NCBI GenBank assembly: GCA_947359465.1
Contig: OX375878.1
Coordinates: 87,518,377-87,582,376, forward strand
Direction of reading: 5' to 3'
Length of the DNA: 64,000 nucleotides
Origin: Metellina segmentata
Taxonomy: Eukaryota; Arthropoda; Arachnida; Araneae; Tetragnathidae
The number at the start of each line of letters is the position of its first letter. The first letter of the stretch is position 1. Below the pieces are notes generated by a model. The model made no database searches and was not told where the DNA came from. It saw only the letters and a program-made list of their open reading frames with translations. The position numbers and the translations under genes are program-made. This document shows, in pieces, positions 42,836-55,084 of this stretch.

Positions 42836-42999
42836 GCTTTCTGTCATTGACCAATAATATTGCAATCCAAGTAATCTGAGCAAGTGTTATGGAAATGGAT
42901 GGACGCATGTCATTTAAGTTTTATACCTACAGAAACAAAGATGTTTATACTTTAATTGTCTAAAAGATATCTTGAATTCGTATTTGCAACTTCTTCCAA

Positions 43000-43315
43000 T
43001 ACTAGGGGCTCCGTCCCCTCATCCTTCAAAAATTGACGTTTAGAGGTATTCTAGAAAAAAAGAACTCTCGGCTGATGACTGAAATTTTGTACGTGTTTTA
43101 CACACTCGAGTCAGAAATTTCGACTTTGACACTCATGCACCCTAAACTTATAGCCGCATCGGGGGAAAAATCTTCATCTTGTTCCCTGTACACTTTTGAA
43201 CAAACCATGTTAATTTCGTAATTTTCTGATCCGTACTTCCTAAGGAAACCGAAGAATCAATCGAAAAGGGCGTTTTCAATCCTGCGGTGCGACGGCGGCA
43301 ACGTTTTATTAAGAG
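43000..43315 (+). repeat. dispersed repeat module, third copy
   Basis: Same module as 39400-39775 ('aaattgacgtttagaggta', 'gcaccctaaacttatagcc', 'gtacttcctaagg'). Followed by a truncated SINE. Confidence 0.55.
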
Positions 43316-43431
43316 ATTGCACGTGTGTGATAAAGCAGTTTATGCATACTTGCACTCGACCTGATTCTATAAAAGTTGAGGGGAAATATTTTCCTATATT
43401 ACACTCCTAAAACATCCTTAATCGTGCAATT

Positions 43432-43560
43432 TGCAACGGGCTATCGGCGACGGTCCGGGATCAATCCCTTAAAGAAAAGATTTGAGGACAACACTACGTA
43501 CTTTTGAAACATGGTCAGATGACAATTCAACACCTAACTGGCACCCCCACTCTCCAACTT
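43432..43560 (-). mobile_element. type-A SINE, 3' part
   Basis: Contains 'gacggtccgggatcaatccc' and 'ttgaggacaaca' of the SINE body; the tRNA-like head is missing. Confidence 0.6.
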
Positions 43561-44810
43561 TAAATGTGAGAAGAGAATATTCTGAGAATACATTGAAATT
43601 TGAAGTTTTCTATTTAAAACCTAAATTTCAAAAAATTAATAATTTGTTTCATTTTATTGACTGCAGAAATGAATAAGCTATTTTATGTATTCTTCACAAT
43701 ATATATAGGCATATAAGCACTAAGTTCGCAAACATGCTATACAACATACTAATTTACCATGCCTGACATAATTTGTTAAATCTCACTCTTATATATAATA
43801 ATTCTTCCTTATTAACTAAGTTAGTAATATTTCATAAAACCAATAGCATTAATTTTGATTATTAATGAATATTTTAAAATTAATGGAGATTTTTCATCCT
43901 CAGGAAAAGTATATTTGGTATTAGATTTGTAGCAGTTTATAAAGCTATGTTATTACAAAAGCATAAATCTAGCAATTTTTTACTAAAAAATATAGTTTTT
44001 CTAGCCAATAAACATTAAATAAAATGTTAAAATTCTGTGAAGATAATCACAAATTATAATTAGTTTGCATTTTTTTTTACAAAAAACAGAAATTTAGTAG
44101 TTTTGGTTCTAAAATGTGTTTATTTAGGGGAATTTGGAGGTTTTTCAGTCTTCTGAGTTGGTAATAGTGCCACAATGCCTTGCTTTTTTTTTTTTTGCAC
44201 CATTACAGTCCTCCATATATAAGTGAAATGTTTACACCTCTTTCTTTATTCTCAATGTTAGATTTGATCAAATACTACATTTTAAAATTATGACTTTTCC
44301 TTGTATTAATTCTTAGATTAAAAAAATGTGCCATATTTTTTATGCATTAGAAAAGAAAATTCTTGATTATTCTCCAAAAGATTATTACCAAGAATTTTAC
44401 ATCTAGTTTGCTTTGTCAATTCCTTTTACACGACATTCTTACACTTTTTTTCAAATTAAAAATAATTTGATTATTGAGTAACCTTTAATACCAGATAATT
44501 GATTGCATAAGACCATATGTGAATTGCATTTTATTGTTATTTAAAAACAAAATAAAAGTACAGGTTTTTTAAACTATTAAATTTGCTAACAAAATAGTAA
44601 ACAGTAGCAATATTATTACAATGTTAATAAGCAATAACATGAATGTACAAAATTATACTATATTTTCATCAAAATAAACATGAAACAACCATAAATTAGA
44701 AAAAAAAATGTCATAATATCTCAATGAAGACAAAGGCCAGCATTTTACATATATTTTCTATGGACAATTTAAATTTGTGTTTTTGAAATATTCTTAATTT
44801 TAATACATTG
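43561..44810. other. intergenic, featureless
   Basis: AT-rich; no coding frame over 70 codons, no named repeat. Confidence 0.5.
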
Positions 44811-44811
44811 A

Positions 44812-45135
44812 ATACAAATACAAATATTGACGACCAGCTACAGGCTCAAGCCCAACAAGGCTGGTCCTTTGTTTATGAATTCTCCAATTCCCACTGACTA
44901 TCCAATTGTGTCTTAAATTCGTACACTCCCTTTGAATTAACTATATTTTCTGGCAACGCGTTCCAACTGTCTATTACCCTATTAAAGTAGTAGTTTTTCC
45001 TTAAATCCCGATTAAAATGTGTCTTATTCAATTTATACCCATGGCCCCTTGTTCTGTTATCCCTATTGAAATTTAAGCCCTCTGTGTCCCCTTGTTTTAC
45101 AAACTTGAAAAGCTGAATCAAATCCCCCCTCCTTC
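44812..45135 (-). mobile_element. CR1-like LINE 3' fragment
   Basis: Last ~84 codons of the same ORF as 10225-11847 ([17 protein letters not shown], then [19 protein letters not shown]), the same short 3' UTR and a (TATTTG) tail. Almost identical to the first copy; 5'-truncated at about 45135. Confidence 0.9.
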
Positions 45136-45139
45136 GTAC

Positions 45140-48100
45140 ATAATTTGGACATAATTTTAAATAGTCTAGTATATGTTTTATTAGAAATTTTGCACACTTA
45201 TTTGGATTAAAATTTTGTTTTTATTCAACATAATGTTTGAATACAGTTGAGAGAGAATCTCCTCTAGGAAAACTATTCCAATTGTATACTTTTCCCCCAT
45301 CTACCATAACAATCAATAATCACAATTCTTAATTTCTTTTTTTCAAAAAGTTATTCAAAACCTAAAAATATTTTAATAGAACTTCGTGAAATGCTTTATA
45401 CTGACCAGCTGCAAACACTCTAAATTGAAAAAATTTTTCATTGAAATTGACAAACTTTGAACAATCCATTACATTTACAGAAAATAAAATGATTATACAA
45501 AAAATTACATCAGAGCAGAAAAAATACATGAATAATAAAGATGACAGAAATGAAGTAAATAGGATTATGATTTTTCTAACATATACATTTAGGCACATCA
45601 TCATAGGAAGCATAACTGTATTAAGGAAACTGCATCTAAGTTGAAATTTCCTCATAAAGAATTACAAATGATTTGGGTGAAATATCTTTGATGAAACATG
45701 TGAATAGCATAATCAAAACAATTCTTTTACCATTTATGTACAGTATGCAAATTCATATAGCTGTATATATGTTTATTTTAATGAGATGAATTTTTTAAGA
45801 AACTAGCTTAATCCCTAAAAGATAAATTGTCTCTTACATGTGTGGAAAATATATTCTGAAAAGAAATATGTGGTTTTATTCAAATGAATATGTACAGAAA
45901 TGTCAGAATTCAACATTAGAGACAGTTATCAATTTACAGTTTTGCTAGTATTTTTATCATACATGTTGAAACAAAATCTTAAATCTATGCATACATAGTT
46001 ATACGTAAAAGTATTTCCTGAATGAAGTTTTTAGCTTTAAACTAAAAATAAATTAATATTGTTGACTTTATATCAGGTGTTACAACTCAAAAACAGTTAC
46101 TGAATTTTATCTGTAAAAATATTTTCAGGAATTAAAGATCCAAATATAATCCTATGTAGAAATTACATAGTTATGCATTAAAACAAAGCAAAAACTAACA
46201 GTGATAAATAAATATGTTCTTTTTTATTCCATATTTTACAAAAATTCAAAAATAATTTCTCATTGAATTATATTACAGTTAACATTAAACACATAATGAA
46301 GGTATATCAATTAAATAACCAATCATTTAAAAACACACAAATGAATTTGTACAATGGTGACTCACCAAATTCACAAAAATGATTGCTTCTGTAATCTTGT
46401 GCAAATATAACCAGCATGAAGAAAAAGTAAATTCGCATTTTGGAAATGCATACTTTAAATAATAAACATATATGTAAAGTTAGGTTTAATCATTACAAGT
46501 TCTTGTCTAAACCCATTCAAAGGATTTTTTAAACTAAAAAAATTTAAGTTCGCCAATCAGTACAAATACAGCTTAGTGAGGAAAAATAATTTTGAAATGT
46601 CCTTAGTCAATCAGAATGCATCTTTAAATCTCAAAAGCTAGAACACAAGTAATATTTCCGACTCAAAGTATTTTGTAAACAGCAATATGTATTGCATTTA
46701 AATATTTTTAGTGACAAACTATATTTGTTTATACACAATTACATTTTCATTATAAGTTCCAAAAAATATAAAAACCAAAAAGAATGGGAAAACATGTTTA
46801 TAAACAAATCTATATTTTTAAAAATTCAGCTGTATACAAGATGTGAAAAAAAGTAATGAAATTGATTGCCTATGTTCAGAATTTTGTCGTAGGAAACAAA
46901 AGTTCCTTTCAGCTTTCATGAATCAAGCACACTTGCTCTTTTAGTTATGTCTACACTAATGTGAGCAACAGCTTCGCCTACTTACCACATCCAAAAAAAA
47001 TTATCATATCTGCATGCCATCAACAAAACAGATCAGTTTTTATCCAGTGTGCAAGCAAATGCATAAACTGTTGAAAACGGACAAATAGGAAAATCAGCTA
47101 ATTGCTATTCGACATATCTACTAATATTAGTTTCCATTGAGTTAAGTCAACTTGTGACAATAAAATTGGACGAGTTCGTTTGACAGCTCATATTTTCGAG
47201 TACATTCTAAAAGATGATTAATTTTTGAAAATTTAAATGAGAATGTCCAAAGTTAGTTTAATTCTTCACAGAAAGTTACAAGTGTTGCAAGATTCTGCCG
47301 TTTCACCGATCATGTGGGAATTTGTTTATTATGAATATAAAACATCAGAGACGACTCAACCAAGGAATCTTTGATACAGGTATGTGTATAAGGAATAGCA
47401 AAGCATTGCTGATAATTAATTGTAACTTATGCCAATGTTGCTGTATGTGAATTTAATATTTGCCAAATTTCCATTTTTGCAATTTTTTTTATTCCCTAAA
47501 ATTAGAGGGAAATATTTTAATACCAAGGATATAAAACATGTGATGAGGTAGCTTGTTGACATTTCAAAAACTGTTTCAAGTAATCAAAACACAGCATTCA
47601 AAGTAATTAAAACTTCATTTGAATCAAATTTAGTTCACCTTTTTATCACACCTTGTAGATGAATAAAACATCTAAATTATTGATTACATTTCTTAGTGAT
47701 ATTTTGTTTAAAAATAGTGTTTTATTAAATTGGAAAAACAAAACTTGGATACAATTATTTCTTCAATAAAATAAACAATATTCTTATAAAATTTTTAGAT
47801 GCAAAATCTTGAGTATATATATATATGTTGCTAAGATTTCAGTCTTGAGTTTTAAAGAGATTTAGAGAACATATAAAAGTATACATAATTTTGAAATAAA
47901 AAAGAATATTTCAATGGAATTTTTGAAAAATGACAATTTAGGGTGTTGAATGGTAGTATGGAAGTTTTGCCGCACTGCCAATAAAAAGTATTTATTGTGT
48001 ATAAATTGAAACAATATTCCATATGGAAGACAAATTAAGAGAATTTCGTTTTTTGAAAAGTAATTTCAATTATTTTGTATAAAATAACTAAAATTTGAAT

Positions 48101-49180
48101 TCATGTAACAATAGTAAAATTTCTTTCAAATAATATATAATTCACCAAGGCTGGAAACTAATACTTTTACAATGCAAGGGTTGGGAAGTAAATTCCTGTT
48201 CCAAATTTTTAAACTGACTGAATTAAGATACATAAACGAAACTATAAAAAGGAAAAAAAAAACAGCAAAATTAAAGCAACACAAAATTTATTCTTCCACA
48301 TATTACAAATAATTTGCTTCATACTACAAAAAGTAGACATTTGACTAAAATGTTATTTGTTAAAAATCAAGTAACTGGTTGAATAGGCAATACAGTACAA
48401 AGTAAAATAGCAGATATACAAATAGGAATAATTTTTAAAAAAGGAAAAAACTTAATACAATACAAGAAATTTTTCTTGCAAATCTTCCAATTTTTTTGTC
48501 TGTTATTTTGAATTGTTTCATCAATTAGATCCAGGTTTAACTCCCTGTTCTTTTAAAAATTGTTGGAAATTCCAGATTTTTGGGACTTTGCTCAAAGATT
48601 TCATTAAAAAATTACTAGTCAAATAAAATCAATTTGATAGGTTTACAAGATTATAATTGGATATAATTAATAGAAAACCTAGTATTATTATTAAACAATT
48701 TTCAGCTTAGAATATCACAAATTTTTTCCCCCTTTACATTCTTTTAAAGTATGCCCACCTAATTAAACACAACATATTCATTAAAAAATAATTTCATGTA
48801 ACCCAAACTAAGAATTTCAGCTTGCATACAGGTACATCATTTTTTATAAACTTTATTCTTATTTTATAACACAATAAGACTCCAATCACATAACTTTATG
48901 TTGCAAAAGATATGTATCAAGAATTCATCCAACCAAAATTCATCCAATGTAACATGTATTTCAAACAAATTTAATATAAACTTAAATTTTAAAATAAGAA
49001 AAATTATCTGTAACTGTAATGGCAATGGTTTTTAATTCAGTAATTGTATCTAAAAGAGGAGGAAATTAGGATTTAAGATGCCAGTTCAGCACAAAGTTAC
49101 ACTCAACATACATATACGTACACAACATGTTGATTTTGATACAAAATATTGAGCCCATATACATAAAAATTATGTATATT
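45140..49180. other. intergenic; right end may be zinc-finger gene 3' UTR
   Basis: 4 kb of AT-rich DNA with no supportable gene or repeat. The zinc-finger gene transcript must end somewhere in the right part; several AATAAA candidates on the minus strand (for example near 48288) cannot be ranked. Confidence 0.5.
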
Positions 49181-51424
49181 TCAGTAATATTTCCTATTGT
49201 AATAATAATCCGTTGATAAAGTCTTTATGATTATAACTTTGCGAATGGGCTGTTGTTCTGTGCGGTTAAATCCAGATTTTGGCTTATTCTTATGACGGCG
49301 TGCTTTGTGTTTCAAAAGTTTCGCCTTTTCTCTGAATCGCCTTTCGCACAAATCACAAGCAAATGGCTTTTCACCTGTGTGTGTCAAGTAATGTCTTTGC
49401 ATGTTACACTTGTCTTTGAATCCCCTCTGGCAGATGTCGCATACGAAAGGTTTCACACCAGTATGCCCCAGCATATGACGATTAAGACGAGCTTTCTCAT
49501 CAAAGCCTTCCTTGCATAAATGACATGTATGTGGTTTCTCACCTGTATGCACCCTGTAATGCTTCTCGAGATCCTGTTTGTTTGTGAATGCTTCTCCGCA
49601 TTGATCACAAGCATAAGGCCGAGGACGTTTGTGGATCTGATGATGCACTTGGAGGCTATACTTTTGTGTAAACCTCTTGTTGCAGATTTCACATTTGAAC
49701 AACTTTTCTTTAGTATGGGTGACTTGATGCTTACGAAGAGTGCTCTTCTGAACAAAGGCTTTTTGACAGATGTCACAAACATGGTTTTTCTGACCTGTAT
49801 GGATCTGCAAGTGTTTTCTAAGGGTGCTTTTATCTTTAAACCTGCGGTCACAGTAATGGCAGTTGTGAGGTTTCTCTCCAGTATGGATTAAGAAATGAGT
49901 GGCGAGACTGCTTTTCTTGGTAAAAGCTTTACCACAAACGCTGCAAGCGTGAGGTTTCTCGCCAGTGTGGACAAAAACATGTTTCTGCAGGGCATTTTTT
50001 GTCATGAAACCCTTGTTACACACTTCACAGAAGAATGCTTTCTCTCCTGTATGTACCATGTAATGCTTTTGCAGGTCACATTTTCGCTTGAACTGCTTGG
50101 GGCACTGGTCACACCCAAATACCTGTGGTAAGCCAGGAGGTATATTCTGATCTTCCACAATGGGTGCCATTGTTTGATGAACAATATGAGTCAAAGGCTG
50201 TTGATCAACTGTAGTGTAAGGCTGTTGACCGATAATTGTGAATGTCTGATGTCCAATCTGTGCTAAAGTCTGATGTCCAATTTGGGTTAAGGTCTGATGG
50301 CCAATATGAGCAATCCCTTGTTGATCAACTGTCATTAAAGGATGCAAACCTTGTGGACCAATATTCAAAGCTTGGTGAACCATATGCGTCAATGGCTGGT
50401 CAATAGTAGCAAATGCTTGGGGATTTTCCAAGTACACTTGTTCAGTATGCATCAATGCTTGATCATGGGATCCACTGTTATCCGCAAAAGTCATATCACA
50501 ATGCTCAGCTTCAACCTCAGCTACTGCTTGTTCCATATCCACAGCCTGTTGATGCTGCTCTTCAGGTTCCACATCAATTTCATGCAAAATGGCTTCAGGT
50601 TCTGTAATTGGTATAACTATCTTTTCATCTGCTTCATCAGAATTTTTCTTTCCCTTTCCCTTGCCTTTTCGTCTTTTACTTTCCCTGTCTGCTGAATGCA
50701 CAAGATAGTGAGTGCGAAGCGTGCTCTTTTGAGCAAAACCTTTGTTGCATACCTCACAAATATGATTTTTTTCACCTGTGTGTGTGAGATAGTGCTTTCT
50801 CAGTGTTATCTTCTGAACAAATCCACGCTGACAGATGTCACAAACATGAGGTTTCTGCCCAGTGTGAATCAAGCTATGTTTTCTCAGTGTACTTTTGTCA
50901 GTAAAACCTCGATTACACACTTCACAAACATGAGGTTTATCACCTGTATGAATTAAGTAATGTGTCTGAAGGCTACTTTTCTGCGTGAAGCCTTTGTGGC
51001 AAACATCACATATGTGGGCCTTCTCACCTGTGTGGCCAGCATAATGAGCTTGTAAATCAGACTTTGATTTACAAGTTTTATTACAGATATCACACACATG
51101 TGCTGGGGAAGCTTGTTGAGCAGGTTGTTGCTGCTGTTCTTGTGGGACTTCTCGATAAATCTGAGTGTGTTGCTGAATATCTTCAGCACGGTATATTTGG
51201 GCATGTTGCTGCAAATCTTCTTCTCTGTAGATCTGAGTATGCTGAGGTATAAGATGCTCAGCATAAATTTGCTGTTGTACCGTGGGATCTCGGTACATTT
51301 GATGCTGTTGGATCACTGGCTCAGCATATATTTGATGGTGTTGCTGCAAACCGCGATTACCAAGATCTTGATAAGTTACGTCAACTCCTTGAGGACCGTA
51401 TGCTTGATGAATATAAAGGGCCAT
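49181..51424 (-). CDS. C2H2 zinc-finger protein, 15 fingers, single coding exon
   Basis: 747 aa in one frame from ATG 51424 (CCAATATGG context) to the stop at 49183-49181. Residues 1-108 are Gln/His/Tyr-rich with about five repeats of a QIYREEDLQQH-type unit. Fingers 1-5 span about 109-245, a linker about 246-430, fingers 6-15 about 432-711, then a short basic tail. Fingers have the C-x2-C-x12-H-x3-H form with TGEKP-like linkers, so it is most likely a nuclear DNA-binding regulator. The linker has a basic patch (KRRKGKGKGKK), an acidic part and about five IGHQT-type repeats. It is the only intact long gene in 40-64 kb. No KRAB, ZAD or BTB domain is seen. Orthologue and targets unknown. A non-coding 5' exon is possible. 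Confidence 0.9.
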   Translation of the reverse strand: MALYIHQAYGPQGVDVTYQDLGNRGLQQHHQIYAEPVIQQHQMYRDPTVQQQIYAEHLIPQHTQIYREEDLQQHAQIYRAEDIQQHTQIYREVPQEQQQQPAQQASPAHVCDICNKTCKSKSDLQAHYAGHTGEKAHICDVCHKGFTQKSSLQTHYLIHTGDKPHVCEVCNRGFTDKSTLRKHSLIHTGQKPHVCDICQRGFVQKITLRKHYLTHTGEKNHICEVCNKGFAQKSTLRTHYLVHSADRESKRRKGKGKGKKNSDEADEKIVIPITEPEAILHEIDVEPEEQHQQAVDMEQAVAEVEAEHCDMTFADNSGSHDQALMHTEQVYLENPQAFATIDQPLTHMVHQALNIGPQGLHPLMTVDQQGIAHIGHQTLTQIGHQTLAQIGHQTFTIIGQQPYTTVDQQPLTHIVHQTMAPIVEDQNIPPGLPQVFGCDQCPKQFKRKCDLQKHYMVHTGEKAFFCEVCNKGFMTKNALQKHVFVHTGEKPHACSVCGKAFTKKSSLATHFLIHTGEKPHNCHYCDRRFKDKSTLRKHLQIHTGQKNHVCDICQKAFVQKSTLRKHQVTHTKEKLFKCEICNKRFTQKYSLQVHHQIHKRPRPYACDQCGEAFTNKQDLEKHYRVHTGEKPHTCHLCKEGFDEKARLNRHMLGHTGVKPFVCDICQRGFKDKCNMQRHYLTHTGEKPFACDLCERRFREKAKLLKHKARRHKNKPKSGFNRTEQQPIRKVIIIKTLSTDYYYNRKYY

Positions 51425-52080
51425 ATTGGAAAAGTAAATTGAAGTTCAAGTAAGCAAAACAATAAGCTGTCGATGTTATCTACGTGTTCACTTATGAATC
51501 ATCCCTACATAAACAAGCTGCTAAATACAAACAGCTTATTTAAGCAACAGCCCAATAAATATGTGAAACAAAAGTTTTTTTACCCTATAGGAAGTCAATT
51601 AAATTTAATCTTAACAGAATATAAAAGTTTTTTTTCCGTTTCTTGGTCGATATCAATCTGACGCTAAGAACAGCAGACATAAAAACTACAATACCTAAAT
51701 TCTGTTGCTCAAATTCCAAGGAATCACTTCTATTTTCTTGGCATACAAAGTGATCGAAAATTTCACCAACACCACTGTATAATTGAAAACTATAATTAAA
51801 TAGAAAACTTTTTAAGACAATCACAAACAACTAACAAAAGTCAGTAATATTTGGATTCAGACGAAAACGTTGCCACTTACCACTGTTCGAATATTAACAT
51901 CGAATTTTTTCAGTAATTGATTACGAAGGCAATGTACGTGTTTGTTCCAGAAATTTCCGAAATGTTTTAATTAAGTACACAAAGAATTCCGAACTGTGGT
52001 GAGATTGATCTCAACAATCGCTTACAGATCACAGTCAGGTAAAATACATTACATGCGTTAAAATGTAACTGAATCAGGTA
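51425..52080 (-). promoter_or_regulatory. 5' flank of the zinc-finger gene
   Basis: Upstream region holding its 5' UTR and promoter by position. No core promoter element or intron boundary could be fixed. Confidence 0.35.
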
Positions 52081-52084
52081 GGTA

Positions 52085-52260
52085 GGTATTTTAATTAACG
52101 TCTTACTGAAACAATACATCGGTCTATAAGAGACGATCCTGGATCAATCCCTAAGATAATGATGCGAGGACAATACCACGTAATTTGTAATCACGGTCAG
52201 ATGAAAAGACAACAACTGAGCTTGCACTCCACCTCTCCAAACTCCCACACCACGCCACTA
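52085..52260 (-). mobile_element. type-A SINE, diverged
   Basis: Body landmarks 'gatcctggatcaatccct', 'gcgaggacaataccacgtaa', 'ctctccaaactccca' in order; head missing. Confidence 0.55.
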
Positions 52261-52912
52261 ACACAGAAGACAGAAATTCATCACAGTTATTTACGTTTAT
52301 GAATTAATAACCTCTATAGAGAATAGGCTTCTAGTGTTATTTATTCAATGCTGAATTTCGTCATACAAGTAGTACAAAGAGGTTCTTTTAGAAACCTCAA
52401 TTATTTTTAAATATTTCCTACGATAGGTTGTTAAATTAACGTCTTCTGAAGCAAATGCCGAGCTATTGGCGTTGTACCGGCATCAATTCCGAAGGGTAAA
52501 TAGTTAAATCACGTGGCACTTGAGCAACAAAACGGGAAATTGGTGACCCTCCAGGATCAACCCCAAAGGGAAAGAAACGAGGACAATACCTCATAATTTG
52601 TAACCTGGATCAGATGGCGAGGTCAACATATGAGCTGGTACCACACAATCTTACAAGTTCGTAACTCAACGCAACCAGCGACCGTCATGTACGTCAAATC
52701 TGTCGTGGCCTCTGTTGTAATCACTTTGGCGTGAAGTAGCTGCTTGGAGAGTGCGGTTCCAGCTCAGGTTTTAACGTCATCATCAATACGAGCCCGTTGT
52801 GGGTCCAAGGCGACGTTAATTAAAATACCTTCCCACACAGCCTTCGGAATTGATCCCGGACTGTCACCAATAGCCCTTTATGCTGCTTCAGTAAAACGTT
52901 ACTTCCACTTTT

Positions 52913-53230
52913 ATTTTGGGCCGCGGTAGCCCGGATGGAAAGGTAACGGATAGCAACAGGAGTGTTGCGAATACGGATACATTCAAAGACCGTAGTGCAC
53001 AAAGGGAGCTGGTGCACTTTAAATCCGTAGTGGCCTCAAATGTCCTCAAATTGACTTGGTGTGGAAATTTGGAGAGTGAGGTAACAGCTCATGTGTCACC
53101 TTGTTGTCTCACCGTGGTTCAAAATTACGTGGCATTATCCTCGGATCCTTCTCTCGAGAAAATTCATCCCCGAGCGTCGCCAATATCCTGTTGCATTGCA
53201 GCAGTGCGACCTTAATCAATTACTTACTTA
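52913..53230 (+). mobile_element. type-B SINE, copy 1
   Basis: Head GCCGCGGTAGCCCGGATGG, a degraded box B ('gcgaatacggata'), then the same body as type A ('gtgtggaaatttggagagtg', 'caccgtggttcaaaatta'). Confidence 0.65.
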
Positions 53231-53257
53231 CTTCAAACAGATCATCCAGATTTATTG

Positions 53258-53528
53258 CTCCTGGTTCGAATCCGGGTCCAGGCGTGGATGTTTGTAAGCG
53301 TATGGTGTAGAGGCGCCTGGTGCACCTTTGATTTGTCGTGGCCGAAAGTCCTCACGTTGGGTTGGTGTGGAAGTTTGGAGAGTGGGGTGCCAGCTGAGGT
53401 GTTGCCTCGTCATCTGATCGTGGTTCAAAATTACAAGGTGTTGTCCTTGGATCTTTCCCTTAAGGGACTGATCCCGGACCGTCGTAAATAGCCCGTTGTG
53501 TTGCTCTAGTACGACGTTAACTAAAATT
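53258..53528 (+). mobile_element. type-A SINE, 5'-truncated
   Basis: Begins within the tRNA-like head at TCCTGGTTCGAATCCGGG (box B intact) and runs through the body to 'gtacgacgttaactaaaatt'. Inserted after 'tttattgc', compared with the uninterrupted site at 54740. Confidence 0.8.
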
Positions 53529-53679
53529 AACATTACAATCAAAGATTCTTTTGGAAATTTCAGATTTTTTTGAAAATTTCTGCCGGTAGGTTAGAATTAG
53601 CGTCTTCTGAAGCAATTACCGAGCTATTTGCGATTGACCGGCATCAATTCCGAAAGGTAGATATTTAAATCACGTGGCA

Positions 53680-54007
53680 ATGGTAATGGTAATTTTAGTT
53701 AACGTCGTACTAGAGCAACACAACGGGCTATTGACGACGGTCCGGTTTCAGTCCCTTAAGGGAAAGATCCGAGGACAACACCTCGTAATTTTGAACCACG
53801 GTCAGATGACGAAGCTACACCTGAGCTGGCACCCCACTCTCCAAACTTCCACGCCAACCCAACGTGAGGACTTTCGGCCACGACAGATTTAAGGTGCACC
53901 AGCCGCCTCTACACCATACGCTTACAAACATCCATGCCCGTACCCGGATTCGAACCAGGAACCTTCCGATCTAGAGGCTAACACCTCAACCACTATACCG
54001 GTTGGTC
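53680..54007 (-). mobile_element. type-A SINE, full length, 328 bp
   Basis: Flanked by the 14-bp duplication TAAATCACGTGGCA (53666-53679 and 54008-54021). On the minus strand the head has box A TAGTGGTTAAGG and box B GGTTCGAATCC, then the body and a short (ATTACC) tail. It sits inside an older SINE relic. Confidence 0.92.
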
Positions 54008-54406
54008 TAAATCACGTGGCACTTGAACAACAAAACGTGAAATTCGTGACGGTCCAGGATCAACCCAGAAGGGAAAGATCCGATGATAACACCTCATAAC
54101 TTTTAATTAGGTTCAGACGAGGTCAACATATGAAATGGCACCCCACTATCTTTCAAATTCGTAACTCAACGCAACCAGTGTACGTCAAATCTGTCGGCGC
54201 CTCAGTCGTCCTCGCGTTGGCGTGGAGTAGAAGTTTAGAGAGTGCGGTTCCAGCTCATGTTTCAACCTCATCATCATTGCGAGTCCGTTGTGACGCCAGT
54301 GCGACGTTAATTAAAATACCTACCAACCCAGAATTCTGAATTTGTCCCGGATTGTCACCAATAGCCCTTTATATTGCTTCAGTCCAACGTTACTTCAAGT
54401 TTAATT

Positions 54407-54715
54407 TTGGGCCGCGGTAGCCCGGATGGAAGGGTTACGGATTGGCAACCGGAGTGTTGCGAGTACGAATCCTACCAAAGACCGTCGTGTTCAAAGGGAG
54501 CTGGTGCCCGTTAAACCCGTCGTGGCCTCAAATGTCCTCACGTTGACTTGATGTGGAAGTTTGGAGAGTGGTTTAATAGCTCATGTGTCACCTTGTCATC
54601 TCACCGTGGTTCGAAATTAAGTGGCATTATCCTCGTATCCTTCACTTGAGGATAAATCCCCGACCGTCGAAAATATTTCGGTGTGTTGCAGCAGTTCGAC
54701 CTTAAATAATTACCT
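54407..54715 (+). mobile_element. type-B SINE, copy 2
   Basis: GCCGCGGTAGCCCGGATGG head and 'gcgagtacgaatcctacc' box B region, body as in copy 1, 3' end 'cagttcgacctta'. Confidence 0.65.
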
Positions 54716-54745
54716 TCCTACTTCAAACAGATCATCCATTTTTAT

Positions 54746-55080
54746 TGCAGAATTATATTCATATTTTTTACGCAGATAATTTCGATTTCGAGACAAGAAA
54801 AACCATCGTTCATTCAAACTATCATCATCTTCCACGTCTCTGTTTAGGGCATACATGGCACTGTAGCTTTTTGTACTGGTATGGAAAATTTCTATTAACA
54901 TGAAAAATCACTTAATTCTTTCAAAGGTCATTATTGTATCAAAAACGAGTGAAGCAACTCATGGGGAATGGGTCCAGATGCATCGTATGCCCTGGAGTGT
55001 CTTCTGACAACCAATTGGTCGGGTTCTTAGAACGAATAGGGCATGATGTGCTTTTTTCTAACATTTTTTATAAACGAGTT
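54746..55080. other. no supported gene
   Basis: Contains a minus-strand exon-like open stretch (54755-54870) discussed as a finding; otherwise nothing recognised. Confidence 0.3.
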
Positions 55081-55084
55081 GTGT

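Larger units (their letters stand above)
52375..54745. repeat. duplicated SINE block (two ~0.9-1.2 kb units)
   Basis: Unit 1 (about 52375-53257) and unit 2 (about 53535-54745) run in parallel: an inverted pair of old SINE pieces, then a type-B SINE, ending 'cttcaaacagatcatcca'. Matching points are 1494 bp apart at the type-B head (52913 and 54407). Units are roughly 80% alike. Unit 2 is interrupted by a younger SINE at 53680-54007, and another SINE (53258-53528) sits between the units. Confidence 0.75.

Noticed and set aside
49253..51264. Many open frames on both strands across the zinc-finger gene
   Set aside because: Shadows of the repetitive finger codons; none has its own motif.
53091..53542. 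Overlapping open frames of 66-99 codons
   Set aside because: They arise from SINE bodies and recur with every SINE copy.
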